From positions 1 through 27,967 of the forward strand of contig JADJVA010000021.1 in the NCBI GenBank assembly GCA_016716765.1: a stretch of DNA of 27,967 nt. Direction: 5' to 3'. The position numbers and the translations under genes are program-made. This DNA is from Bdellovibrionales bacterium (lineage in GTDB: Bacteria > Bdellovibrionota > Bdellovibrionia > Bdellovibrionales > UBA1609). Positions 8,515 to 16,151 of this stretch are shown here, in pieces (the stretch's first letter is position 1; each line of letters opens with the position of its first letter). The notes beneath the pieces were generated by a model. It did no database searches, was not told the origin of the DNA, and saw only the letters and a list, made by a program, of their open reading frames with translations.

Positions 8515-9847
8515 AGAGATTTCCTTTGTGGTAGAGAATATTGAATTGGACGTTATGCAAATCGGCAGAAACTGAATAGAATTTATTCTGAGCATCTGAG
8601 AGTGCATTGAGACCCGCAATCATATCAAGGTATTGAACTTTCCCGTTTCGATATTCCCTTCCTATATACTCTATGTTGGTTAACTCAATGGCCACCCACT
8701 CTTTTGCCAAGTGATAGCTTTTACGCACATTTTCAAGCCTCGAATTCAATTGATTGAGCGTGGCTCGCAAGCCTAGAAGGGAAGTATCTATCTCATTGCT
8801 TTTGATCATGTCCTTCTGGACGGAGATTTCATAATCACGGGCACGCGTGCCCCAATCCATAAAATTATATTTAACAACGAGCAAGGCTTCCCACCCAATC
8901 TTTGCATTATCGGAAAAACTTTTCTGAGTGCCTAGGTAGTCGCTGCTCGAATAGGCCAGTCCAGCTGTTAACAGCCATTCAGGAAGATTTTTTTTACGAA
9001 CCAAATCCACTCCAAGACGATTCATTTTCTTTTCAAGGATTGCCGCTCGATATTGAAGATGATCTTCAATCCTTGCTGGCAATTCGGTGGGAGAATCAAA
9101 AATGGAATCGAGATTTACAGGCGCAAACTCCTTTGGTCCAGGGCTCTCTGATTTTGCTCCAATAACCTTGAGCAGCTCTTGACGAGATATATCAGCATTA
9201 TTTTTTGCGTCCGTCACATCAATTTCTCGGCGAATTGGATACGACTTGAATCGGAGGAAATCTCGCTTGGTTTTTAATCCCTGGTGGTAGCCATTCGAGA
9301 CCATTTCGAATTCTGTTTTGACTAGCTTCAGCTGACGTTCCTGAATATCAAGTAGTTTCAATTTTAAAGAATAATCAACAAAACGAGTCGCGACGTCCAA
9401 TGCCAATTTAGCTTTCTTGTCCTCAAACTCCAACTCAGACCTATTTTTGTCAAGTATTGCAATCTGATGATTCGTGCGAGAGGCCCCATTGTCGTAAAGC
9501 GATTCAGTAAGACCCAAACTGAATTCACTTGGGTGCCCAGAGGCATCTTTCGGAGAGCTTCCGCTCACTCCGTTTTTCGCAACCAGATCAAGAGACGGAA
9601 GTATTTTAAAAGCCGCCGATTTTTCATTCATTTCGGAAATCTGCAGTTTTCGCTTCAAATCATCGAAGGCTGGGGAATTATCTCGAGCAAACAAAATTGA
9701 GTCCTTAAGAGTAAATACCGATTTCTCCAGCCTTTTCGCCTCGTCAGCCCTAGCGAAAAATGCGATGAAGAACAATCCTATTACAGCAAAGAGTCCCCTC
9801 TTCTTTAGCCGTTGCCCTTGATCTCGAACTAAAATTTCATAAAACAA
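8495..9847 (-). CDS. TolC-like outer-membrane efflux protein
   Basis: Outer-membrane channel of the tripartite exporter and first gene of the three-gene operon. After a signal peptide (GLFAVIGLFFIAFFARADE) come two related halves rich in long amphipathic helices, as in the outer-membrane efflux protein family. Examples are LALDVATRFVDYSLKLKLLD and LVKTEFEMVSNGYHQGLKT in the first half, and GLRATLNQLNSRLENVRKSY and ELTNIEYIGREYRNGKVQYL in the second. The end is YELLVK. The start is uncertain. The frame is open far upstream, to 10075. I prefer the TTG at 9847, six bases after GAGG and just before the signal peptide; an ATG at 9916 lacks a ribosome binding site. About 450 residues, usual for the family. 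Confidence 0.82.
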   Translation of the reverse strand: MFYEILVRDQGQRLKKRGLFAVIGLFFIAFFARADEAKRLEKSVFTLKDSILFARDNSPAFDDLKRKLQISEMNEKSAAFKILPSLDLVAKNGVSGSSPKDASGHPSEFSLGLTESLYDNGASRTNHQIAILDKNRSELEFEDKKAKLALDVATRFVDYSLKLKLLDIQERQLKLVKTEFEMVSNGYHQGLKTKRDFLRFKSYPIRREIDVTDAKNNADISRQELLKVIGAKSESPGPKEFAPVNLDSIFDSPTELPARIEDHLQYRAAILEKKMNRLGVDLVRKKNLPEWLLTAGLAYSSSDYLGTQKSFSDNAKIGWEALLVVKYNFMDWGTRARDYEISVQKDMIKSNEIDTSLLGLRATLNQLNSRLENVRKSYHLAKEWVAIELTNIEYIGREYRNGKVQYLDMIAGLNALSDAQNKFYSVSADLHNVQFNILYHKGNLYELLVK

Positions 9848-10113
9848 GATAAACCTCGATACGATTTCTTCGAAAGCGCGAACACGCCTCAACGAGCCAC
9901 GTGGCCTTCTATACATTGTGTGCGAGAAATCAGCAACTGACGATTCGTGCCAGGCTAGCCGATTTTCGCTATTACAAATGGGCTGGGGTTTGTTGAAAAA
10001 TATATCTGTCAACAGACTCGACAGTGAAGACAAAGACAGGGAAAATTGATATTTTCGCCCTATCAACCGACCCACTCTGGGTCATTTTGGGTGCTGAGAA
10101 GGGAGGGTCCTTA

Positions 10114-11079
10114 ATGGAGTTGCAGGTCGTAGGACATCAAGGACCTGAGTTGACTCACAATTCTCATTTCAAGTTTGGCTACAATAATAAGCCCGAGGCC
10201 TTTAGGACAAATCCCGAACAGAACTGGTGGGTAAAATATGGACGGAGTCGTCGTCGTCCTCTTTCATTTCGAGATGAATGCATGGAAACTGCGAGAACGA
10301 TTCGCGCAAAGGTAACTGGAGATATCTGGATTTTATTTTCGGGCGGGGTGGACAGCGAAACAGTGCTCCGGTCATTTCTGGAGGCGGGAATTTCTGTCAA
10401 AATAGCAGTTGCCCGGTATAAAGATCAGATCAATCTCCACGACATTTCCTGGGCTGTTTTGACTTGCAATGAGCTAGGTGTGCCTTTTCAATTTTTCGAC
10501 TTAGATCTTCTGAAGTTTTGGAGGGACGAGGCCTTATCCTATGCCGAGATCTCCCAGTGTTTTTCACCTCAGTTGCTCGTGACAATGTGGCTGTCCGATC
10601 AAATTATTGGATACCCTGTTTTGGGGTCGGGAGAGTGTCTCTTTAGAAGAGAACAGATTGTGCCCGTTGATTCAGCAGGCAAAAGCCAAGATCAAAGCCA
10701 AAACCAAAATAACAGGAAATGGTTTTTGATTGAAAAGGAGAGAATCGCTTCTTGGTATCGATTTTTTCTCGCTCGAAAAAGAGAGGCCTGTCCAGGATTT
10801 TTTCAGTACACACCCGAAATTATGCTGAGTTACCTGAGAGATCCCCTCGTTCAAAAATTGGTAAACGACCACTTCGGCGACACTCAGTCATCAGAGAAAG
10901 TGAAGCTCAGAATTTATCAACAACATTTTGATTTAAAAACGAGACCAAAATACACTGGATTTGAGAATGTTCAGGAAGAAGATGCTAGACTTCGCTCACT
11001 CCTGAAACTCAGTTATTCTCACAGTGATCAAATATTTAGGACAAGTTGTATTGATCTCGAGAGAAACCTTGCACCCTAA
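10114..11079 (+). CDS. Stand-alone PP-loop ATP-pyrophosphatase-type protein
   Basis: A 321-residue cytoplasmic protein with the PP-loop motif SGGVDSE at residues 76-82 after a beta strand (DIWILF), as in asparagine synthetase, QueC, MnmA and relatives. These enzymes adenylate a carbonyl or acid substrate and let a nucleophile displace AMP. The second strand and helix fit the fold (GISVKIAVARYKDQINLHDI, LGVPFQFFDLD). There is no glutaminase domain and no zinc-binding Cys cluster, so it is neither a full asparagine synthetase nor a typical QueC. The ATG at 10114 follows GGGAGGG at ideal spacing; an upstream GTG at 10024 is less likely. It is transcribed away from the exporter operon and its last 4 bases overlap the end of the TPR gene. 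Substrate unknown. Confidence 0.75.
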   Translation: MELQVVGHQGPELTHNSHFKFGYNNKPEAFRTNPEQNWWVKYGRSRRRPLSFRDECMETARTIRAKVTGDIWILFSGGVDSETVLRSFLEAGISVKIAVARYKDQINLHDISWAVLTCNELGVPFQFFDLDLLKFWRDEALSYAEISQCFSPQLLVTMWLSDQIIGYPVLGSGECLFRREQIVPVDSAGKSQDQSQNQNNRKWFLIEKERIASWYRFFLARKREACPGFFQYTPEIMLSYLRDPLVQKLVNDHFGDTQSSEKVKLRIYQQHFDLKTRPKYTGFENVQEEDARLRSLLKLSYSHSDQIFRTSCIDLERNLAP

Positions 11080-12176
11080 AGATCCAAACCATCGCGGGCC
11101 TCTTTCAGAGTCTTTTTTAGCTGACTCGTCTTTTCGATCAAGCTGCTCTGACGAATTGAATTCAGATAGGTGAGCGAGCGGTCGAAGTTGCCCTGAGCAA
11201 AAAGAGCATAGGCCACGGCATATCGAGCCTCATCATCACCTACTCCTGCCTCACGGCCCATAAGAGAATCCATCGAAGCGACCAGAGAGTAGTTTTTTTG
11301 ATCCAAGTAAATTGCCATGCGCGAGCGAAGACGTTCTTTGGAGTCTTGAATAAACTGAGAATGAAATGTGGCTTGTTCAAATTTACCCATCTCCCGATAA
11401 AGCTCTGCAACATGAAATTGGTACCGCGGACTCAATGCCGCCGATCGGATAAGGCTATCAAGAGTCGTACGAAGCTGTCCGCTCTGAAAGGCAAGCTGCG
11501 CTGACAGGGCTTGGATCTCAATATCCCTCGGGGCCATCGCACGCGCATATTCGACAAAGGCGAGATTTTCTTTGGTTGCCCTCTTCTCAGAGAAAAGTTG
11601 GGCCAAAGAGAGCAGCTCACTGCTCCGAACAGGGCCAAGTTCAGATGTCGCGAGGCTCAAAGCGAGCTGATTTAAACCTAGATCTAAAAGAAGAGCCACA
11701 TGCTCTCTCTTTAGAGAAAATGATTTAAATACCACCTCTCCTTGAACCAATGAATCCAAGGCCTCTTGCCAAGACTTAGTTTGAAACTCACACTTTGATT
11801 TGGCAATGATGTCCTCTTCGGATTTCTTCCATAACTGACCACTTTGCCGATATTGTTCTCGACAATCTTCATATTTTTGGAGTCCATACGAGGATCTCGC
11901 CAAGAACAAACTTCTCTCCTCTGAGGGATCAGATTTCTGATAGCTATACAAGCCTTGAGAAAAATTTTTTCTCGCCATTTCAAGGTGGCCGCGAAGAATC
12001 CAATAGCGGCTTGATTGAGGTTTCCCCTCCAACTCCTGTTGAGCCAAATCCAACTTATCGTCTCGAATGAGAACTTCAACGAGATCTAGTTCGCTCAACT
12101 CGTCATAAAGAGGCTCCACTACCGCCGCAACGGAAGGACTGCATCCAAGAAATATTGCTATTAGAAATTCAATCAT
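11076..12176 (-). CDS. Periplasmic TPR-repeat protein, last gene of the TonB operon
   Basis: A 366-residue, mostly helical protein with a weak signal peptide (MIEFLIAIFLGCSPSVAAV; the Cys at 12 could also be a lipid site). From about residue 50 it is made of degenerate 34-residue helical repeats, for example YWILRGHLEMARKNFSQGLY, LFLARSSYGLQKYEDCREQY, FHVAELYREMGKFEQATFHS and YAVAYALFAQGNFDRSLTYL, which fit the TPR pattern. TPR proteins downstream of TonB are a regular part of TonB2/TtpC-type gene clusters and are thought to help TonB work across the periplasm. The gap to the TonB gene is 57 bases. The frame is intact. The specific partner is not shown by the sequence. Confidence 0.75.
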   Translation of the reverse strand: MIEFLIAIFLGCSPSVAAVVEPLYDELSELDLVEVLIRDDKLDLAQQELEGKPQSSRYWILRGHLEMARKNFSQGLYSYQKSDPSEERSLFLARSSYGLQKYEDCREQYRQSGQLWKKSEEDIIAKSKCEFQTKSWQEALDSLVQGEVVFKSFSLKREHVALLLDLGLNQLALSLATSELGPVRSSELLSLAQLFSEKRATKENLAFVEYARAMAPRDIEIQALSAQLAFQSGQLRTTLDSLIRSAALSPRYQFHVAELYREMGKFEQATFHSQFIQDSKERLRSRMAIYLDQKNYSLVASMDSLMGREAGVGDDEARYAVAYALFAQGNFDRSLTYLNSIRQSSLIEKTSQLKKTLKEARDGLDL

Positions 12177-12193
12177 GTTTTCCTCACGTCAAC

Positions 12194-12245
12194 TCAATTC
12201 AACTCAACGCGATTTAGTTCACTTATGTTCAAATCAATTCAACTC
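12194..12245. repeat. Two direct copies of a 12-base repeat
   Basis: The word TCAATTCAACTC occurs at 12194-12205 and again at 12234-12245, with further partial copies (ACTCAA) between. It spans the end of the TonB gene and the start of the short gap before the TPR gene. It could have arisen by local slippage; no function is suggested. Confidence 0.6.
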
Positions 12246-12857
12246 GAACTTCACCTTCTGTGTGGCCCATTCAGCCACCACTTGTCCATTTTTTATCGCT
12301 GGATCGAATTTCCAAGCGCGCACGGCCAATATTGCGGCCTGATCAAAGATTCCCCCGGGCACACTTTCTGCGATCTTCACATCTTCCACAATACCACTCC
12401 TATCCACGAAAATCTTTAAGACAACAAATCCAGATAGGCCTTTTTGCCGAGCCAGAGGTGGATATTCGGGAGGATTGCGAGAGAGCGCCCGTGGCGAGCG
12501 GTCATTCGCTCCGCGCTCATTGACAATATCAGCTACGCCGGTGCGAAAACCTCCTGATCCGCCAATGGCCAATCCCGTTCCCGAGCCGCCAAAACCAACT
12601 CCTCCCAATTCTTTGAGCGAAACACGAGATGACTCTGGTGCTAAAGCTGTGAGCGATTTCTCCAAAATTGGCTTCGGCACTTCACGCGGAGGAAGGGCTT
12701 CCTTTTTAGCTTCAGCGATCTTAATTGGAACTGGCTTTGGCCCCGAAGAAGCAGGCGATCGCAGTTGTCTCGGATCGAGTGCAAAAAAATTGGATACAAG
12801 CCCTAGCGACATTACAAAAAATCCCACAACTATAAGAAAGCAAACTAACTTTCCCAT
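12234..12857 (-). CDS. tonB: TonB energy-transducing protein
   Basis: A 207-residue TonB of the short TonB2 type. A single N-terminal membrane helix (LVCFLIVVGFFVMSLGLV, residues 4-21) anchors it in the inner membrane. A Pro- and Glu-rich spacer (PKPVPIKIAEAKKEALPPRE) and a Gly-rich stretch (GVGFGGSGTGLAIGGSGGF) cross the periplasm. The C-terminal domain has the family pattern: NPPEYPPLARQKGLSGFVVL, VDRSGIVEDVKIAESVPGG, FDQAAILAVRAWKFDP. It carries energy from ExbB/ExbD to the outer-membrane receptor encoded at 16152-19280. The start lies directly behind the TtpC-like gene, separated by 3 bases. The membrane helix lacks the conserved SH pair of E. coli TonB, as seen in several TonB paralogues. 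Confidence 0.9.
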   Translation of the reverse strand: MGKLVCFLIVVGFFVMSLGLVSNFFALDPRQLRSPASSGPKPVPIKIAEAKKEALPPREVPKPILEKSLTALAPESSRVSLKELGGVGFGGSGTGLAIGGSGGFRTGVADIVNERGANDRSPRALSRNPPEYPPLARQKGLSGFVVLKIFVDRSGIVEDVKIAESVPGGIFDQAAILAVRAWKFDPAIKNGQVVAEWATQKVKFELN

Positions 12858-12860
12858 TGG

Positions 12861-13655
12861 CTATATTTTTACCAATACAAAGAAGAGACCAGCCACCACA
12901 CCTAACATCATTAACAAAAATAAGGCTGGACCTGAGTCAGCCAGACGCTCAACCCATGTCCCCGGAAGCTTAAACTGAGCCGCCTCATATAAATTATCAA
13001 AAAGATAGAAACTGTCGGTGGACCTATTGAGCGCCTTCAATGTACCGTTACCGCTGGGACCGAGCATTGTCATTCCCTGTTGTCCGCTCAAGAAAGCCGC
13101 AACCTGCCCGAGTCTTGTCAACTCTCCTCTGCGAAGAGTATTCTGCTCGTCCAGATAATAGCCCGAGAATCTCTCTGAACTCGCCAAATCCTCCAACAAC
13201 TTCTTTGATCGAGAAAAGATCGGACTTAAACTTGCAACGCCAGGCCCGGCTAAAGCGATAACTTCTGCCTTCTCCTGTCTTTCCTGAAAGCGAAGAGACC
13301 TTTCAGCTTCAGTTAATACTTTTATTGATTTTCGGTAGATCGCTTCAAACGAGGTCTCTCCTCTATTGAGGTCACGTCGTTTTTTATCCAATCCCGCTAA
13401 GGCCTCAGACTCATCATCATTTTTTACGGTCATTTTGGCCAATTCCCTTTGGGACACATCCAGCCGATTCTTCACGAGGCCAATTCGCTCGTCAAATTTC
13501 TTCTCTGCTAATTTTTTCTGGCGCAACAGAGCCTCTCTCTGAGAAATCAAATACGAGTATTCAGTCTGAAGCGCTTTTTCTAAATCCAGGTTTTCGGCCT
13601 GAGCAAAAGGAACAAACAGCAAATACATCAAAATACGCCAAATTCTCATTCTCAT
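12861..13655 (-). CDS. TtpC-like coiled-coil protein lacking the ExbB channel domain
   Basis: A 264-residue protein with a signal peptide (RILMYLLFVPFAQAEN), a long charged coiled coil (about 25-125, with SYLISQREALLRQKKLAEKK and LAGLDKKRRDLNRGE), a globular part with EQNTLRRGELTRLGQVAAF, and one C-terminal membrane helix (ALFLLMMLGVVAGLFFVLVKI). This is the plan of the periplasmic half of TtpC-type MotA/TolQ/ExbB proteins, where the coiled coil leads to a three-helix channel domain of about 150 more residues. Here the protein stops after the first helix. The TAG is followed within 3 bases by the TonB start, and no further ExbB-like sequence lies there in any frame. It overlaps the DUF3450 gene by 4 bases (ATGA). 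It may pair with the separate ExbB at 14719-15345. Confidence 0.7.
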   Translation of the reverse strand: MRMRIWRILMYLLFVPFAQAENLDLEKALQTEYSYLISQREALLRQKKLAEKKFDERIGLVKNRLDVSQRELAKMTVKNDDESEALAGLDKKRRDLNRGETSFEAIYRKSIKVLTEAERSLRFQERQEKAEVIALAGPGVASLSPIFSRSKKLLEDLASSERFSGYYLDEQNTLRRGELTRLGQVAAFLSGQQGMTMLGPSGNGTLKALNRSTDSFYLFDNLYEAAQFKLPGTWVERLADSGPALFLLMMLGVVAGLFFVLVKI

Positions 13656-14392
13656 AAAACACCCGACCGTTCAGAAAGTGGCAAGAAATAGACTCCGCTC
13701 TTCCTTTTCTGTTTCAAATCTTCCATAAGACGGACGACCTCCTGCTCTTGTTTCCTTGACAGAGTCTTGGTGACCCAACCACTTCCCCCTCTTACAACCT
13801 CTTTCATCTCGCCATCGACTTGCCTAATAAACATTGTATAAAGGCCCAAGCGAACTGCTTCCACTTTCTCTCGCCCCAGAGGAAAATCAAAATCTATGAT
13901 ACGAAATTCATTTTGCGTTCCCAACTTAATCTCACTTTCATAAAACGCCCAGAGCTCGGCTCCCAGGGTCTCCGGTGACTCAATCCCACGCTCTAGACGA
14001 CTCTCAAGACTTTCAAGTCGCGCTTTTCTCTGCTCTTTCGAAAATGGAAGAGAAGTCTCTACCCAATTTTTTGCTTCACGAATGGCATCTAACAGTTGCG
14101 ATTTCCCCTGAGGCTCGATTTTTTCATGAGCCTTGTTGAGAGTGGAATGTCGCAGCTTTCTTTCTGCAATCTGGACATGTCTCAACTTCTCCTTCTGCAA
14201 ATTCGACTCGATCTCCAGACGTTTCTGCATCCACATATCAAGTTCCGCCTGTTTTTCCTTTTGAGAGGTTTCCAGTTCGTTACTGAGAATTTCTATTTCA
14301 CTCCGAAGCGACACCAAATCACTCAAGATTTTTGGAGTCTCGGCAAAAGCCAGGCTATTCATCATGAAAAGGGCGATCAGAATTTTTCTCAT
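13652..14392 (-). CDS. DUF3450-family periplasmic coiled-coil protein
   Basis: A 246-residue protein with signal peptide (KILIALFMMNSLAFAET), a coiled coil over residues about 22-90 (SDLVSLRSEIEILSNELETS, KEKQAELDMWMQKRLEIESN), then the family's conserved turn with NWVETSLPFSKEQRKARLE and a strand-rich end (FRIIDFDFPLGREKVEAVRL, GLYTMFIRQVDGEMKEV). DUF3450 proteins stand beside TtpC-type genes in TonB2 clusters of gamma-proteobacteria. They are periplasmic and thought to act with the TtpC protein in energising the receptor. The order ExbD, DUF3450, TtpC-like, TonB is tight (10-base gap before, 4-base overlap after). Length fits the family (about 250). Assignment rests on this architecture and context; I could not run a profile search. 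Confidence 0.7.
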   Translation of the reverse strand: MRKILIALFMMNSLAFAETPKILSDLVSLRSEIEILSNELETSQKEKQAELDMWMQKRLEIESNLQKEKLRHVQIAERKLRHSTLNKAHEKIEPQGKSQLLDAIREAKNWVETSLPFSKEQRKARLESLESRLERGIESPETLGAELWAFYESEIKLGTQNEFRIIDFDFPLGREKVEAVRLGLYTMFIRQVDGEMKEVVRGGSGWVTKTLSRKQEQEVVRLMEDLKQKRKSGVYFLPLSERSGVL

Positions 14393-14402
14393 CTCCTCAC
14401 AC

Positions 14403-14717
14403 TCATTCTGTTAAGGGTTTGTCGGTGGTCACAGCGAATCTGTTTACACCTGTTGATTTAATCCAATCCAAAACTCGCACAACGACGCCATAATCCAATT
14501 CTCTATCAGCCACTATCATGGTGATCGTAACATTCAACAAACTGGGTGTTGTTTCATCACTGCTCGATGCCTCAGGGAGATCAATCGCGACACTTGGCTT
14601 AATGAGTGCAGGAGCCGTCACCATAAAGATAATTAAAACAACCAGGATAATATCGACCAATGGCACGACGTTAATTTCCGAGATGGTTTCATTATTAGAA
14701 GAGGCTTTACTCGCCAT
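14403..14717 (-). CDS. exbD: ExbD, with a shortened periplasmic domain
   Basis: Inner-membrane partner of ExbB in the proton-driven motor that energises TonB. The N-terminal cytoplasmic tail and the single helix carry the signature EINVVPLVDIILVVLIIFMV with the proton-conducting aspartate at residue 22. The C-terminus is typical (IVADRELDYGVVVRVLDWIK, STGVNRFAVTTDKP). Between LLNVTIT and MIVADRE, however, about 30 residues that the family normally has (a strand, a turn with a conserved Asn-Gly, and a helix) are absent, so the protein has 104 residues instead of about 135-140. The frame is intact, so this is an in-frame deletion or an assembly collapse. It starts 1 base after the ExbB stop codon. 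Confidence 0.88.
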   Translation of the reverse strand: MASKASSNNETISEINVVPLVDIILVVLIIFMVTAPALIKPSVAIDLPEASSSDETTPSLLNVTITMIVADRELDYGVVVRVLDWIKSTGVNRFAVTTDKPLTE

Positions 14718-14718
14718 T

Positions 14719-15345
14719 TCAGAGCTCCTTTACTTTAGCGTATGCAATGAGAGCATCCTTGAAGCTTTCTAGCCCCGCAATAATTGCTTTCACTTGTTTC
14801 TGAAAGTAATTAAATGCAAGGATATTCGGAATGGCTACCATCAGGCCAGCCGCCGTAGCAATAAGAGCTGCTGAAATTCCCACCATGACGGTTTGTTGAC
14901 CGGCATTGGTCGCATTTGCCAAATCGTTAAAGGACTTCATGATTCCGAGCACTGTCCCAAATAGTCCGATGTATGGAGCATTTGAACCGACCGTAGCAAG
15001 GAAGGTCAGTGAGCGCTCCACCTTTGGTTGCTCAAATTGAACAAATGTAGAAAATGACTCCTCAAGGCCCTTTCTGCCGTTTTGCTTCAAGTGCGTCATC
15101 CCCCTTTTCACTAACCTTGCTTCAAGCGATCCATCGACCAATTGGAGTGTGTCAATTTCGGACATGTTTCCCCGCGCGAGGACTTCCTCAAGTTTGTCTC
15201 GCTGCTTTTTACTGCTTTTTGCTATTCGACCTAGTCGCACATAGCGTTCAAAAATCACAATTAAACTCGCGATACTCAGCGCGATGAGAAGAAACAGCAC
15301 TCCGGCGTCGGCATAGTGAGCAACGGAAAATATTCGATCTTTCAT
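14719..15345 (-). CDS. exbB: ExbB / TolQ-type proton channel protein
   Basis: A 208-residue inner-membrane protein with the ExbB layout: helix 1 at residues about 12-32 (AGVLFLLIALSIASLIVIFE), a cytoplasmic helical region with VERSLTFLATVGSNAPYIGL, then helices 2 and 3 (YIGLFGTVLGIMKSF, VGISAALIATAAGLMVAIP) that form the pore. The motifs GSNAPYIGLFGTVLGIM and GISAALIATAAGL are diagnostic of the MotA/TolQ/ExbB channel family. With ExbD it uses the proton gradient to drive TonB. A strong ribosome binding site (AAGGAGAG) precedes the ATG, 13 bases after the ankyrin gene's stop codon. The frame is intact and the length normal. Confidence 0.93.
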   Translation of the reverse strand: MKDRIFSVAHYADAGVLFLLIALSIASLIVIFERYVRLGRIAKSSKKQRDKLEEVLARGNMSEIDTLQLVDGSLEARLVKRGMTHLKQNGRKGLEESFSTFVQFEQPKVERSLTFLATVGSNAPYIGLFGTVLGIMKSFNDLANATNAGQQTVMVGISAALIATAAGLMVAIPNILAFNYFQKQVKAIIAGLESFKDALIAYAKVKEL

Positions 15346-15358
15346 TGGTCTCTCCTTT

Positions 15359-16143
15359 TTATTCTACTGCTTTTGCATCAATTAAAATCGGGATGAGCTC
15401 GTCGGCTCCCAACTGCTTCGCTAGCGTCAGTGGCTTAATCCCGTCTGATCCTGGAAAATTGACATCTGTCGCGGTCAACTTCAGGCAACTCGCCTTCGCA
15501 GATTCGTCCGGACAATCAGCCCAATGAACCAGAACTTGAACCGAAAGTGTTTTTCTCTTTCGAATAGCAAAAGTCAGGGGGGTGTTCCCTTGTTCATCTC
15601 TGTAGTTGGGATCAAGTCCAACTTCTTTGAGTAAACGCATCAACTGATCGGCGCTCCCTCTTCCTGAAAACTTCATGAATGCAGTTCGCTCAGATGCGGC
15701 CAAAGCCGGGTCTAAAATAACCATGGCGCGCGTTACGTTGGCTTTGCCATCGGAATCAAGGCCCGCCATCTCAAGGGCGTATTGTGAAGCGTTCTTAGCT
15801 TCCCTGCTCAATTGTTCAACATCCGCCCCTCTCTTCATCAACTCAATCATTATGCGTAGGCGATTCTGAATGGTAGCTTCAATCAGCGCCGTGCGACCAT
15901 TAGAGAGAATCTGATTCAGATTTGCTCCCTTCTCAGCAAGTTCAATGATCATGTCGATGTCGTCTTTTGCAATTGAGGTTTGGATCAATTCCTCAATTGT
16001 CTCGGGATTCTTCCCTTGAAAAACCTCGCCAGATCGAACAAATGAATGATTGGAAGTGCTGTGCTGGCCACAGCCATAAGTCGCAGACGACAGAATAATG
16101 ACCGCGAAATATCTTTTAATTTATTTCCTATCATTCCGATCAT
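15359..16143 (-). CDS. Ankyrin-repeat lipoprotein within the TonB operon (start frameshifted)
   Basis: About 260 residues. The N-terminus is read from an ATG at 16143 (AAGGATAACT before it) and, after a one-base shift in an AAAA run near 16115, continues RYFAVIILSSATYGCGQHS, a lipoprotein signal with the lipobox ATYGC. Ankyrin-type repeats follow: IDMIIELAEKGANLNQILSN with GRTALIEATIQN, RIMIELMKRGADVEQLS, and LMRLLKEVGLDPNYRDEQGN with TPLTFAIRKRK. The end has GIKPLTLAKQLGADELI. It starts 8 bases after the receptor stop and ends 13 bases before ExbB. A lipidated, periplasm-facing ankyrin protein inside an Exb/TonB operon is uncommon; a scaffold role is inferred. The in-frame TTG at 15988 would omit the lipoprotein signal and is unlikely. 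Confidence 0.72.
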
Positions 16144-16151
16144 AGTTATCC

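Noticed and set aside
10114..11079. Lasso-peptide or asparagine-synthetase biosynthetic cluster
   Set aside because: The PP-loop motif fits, but there is no glutaminase domain, no leader-peptidase or precursor-recognition gene, and no short precursor peptide beside it.
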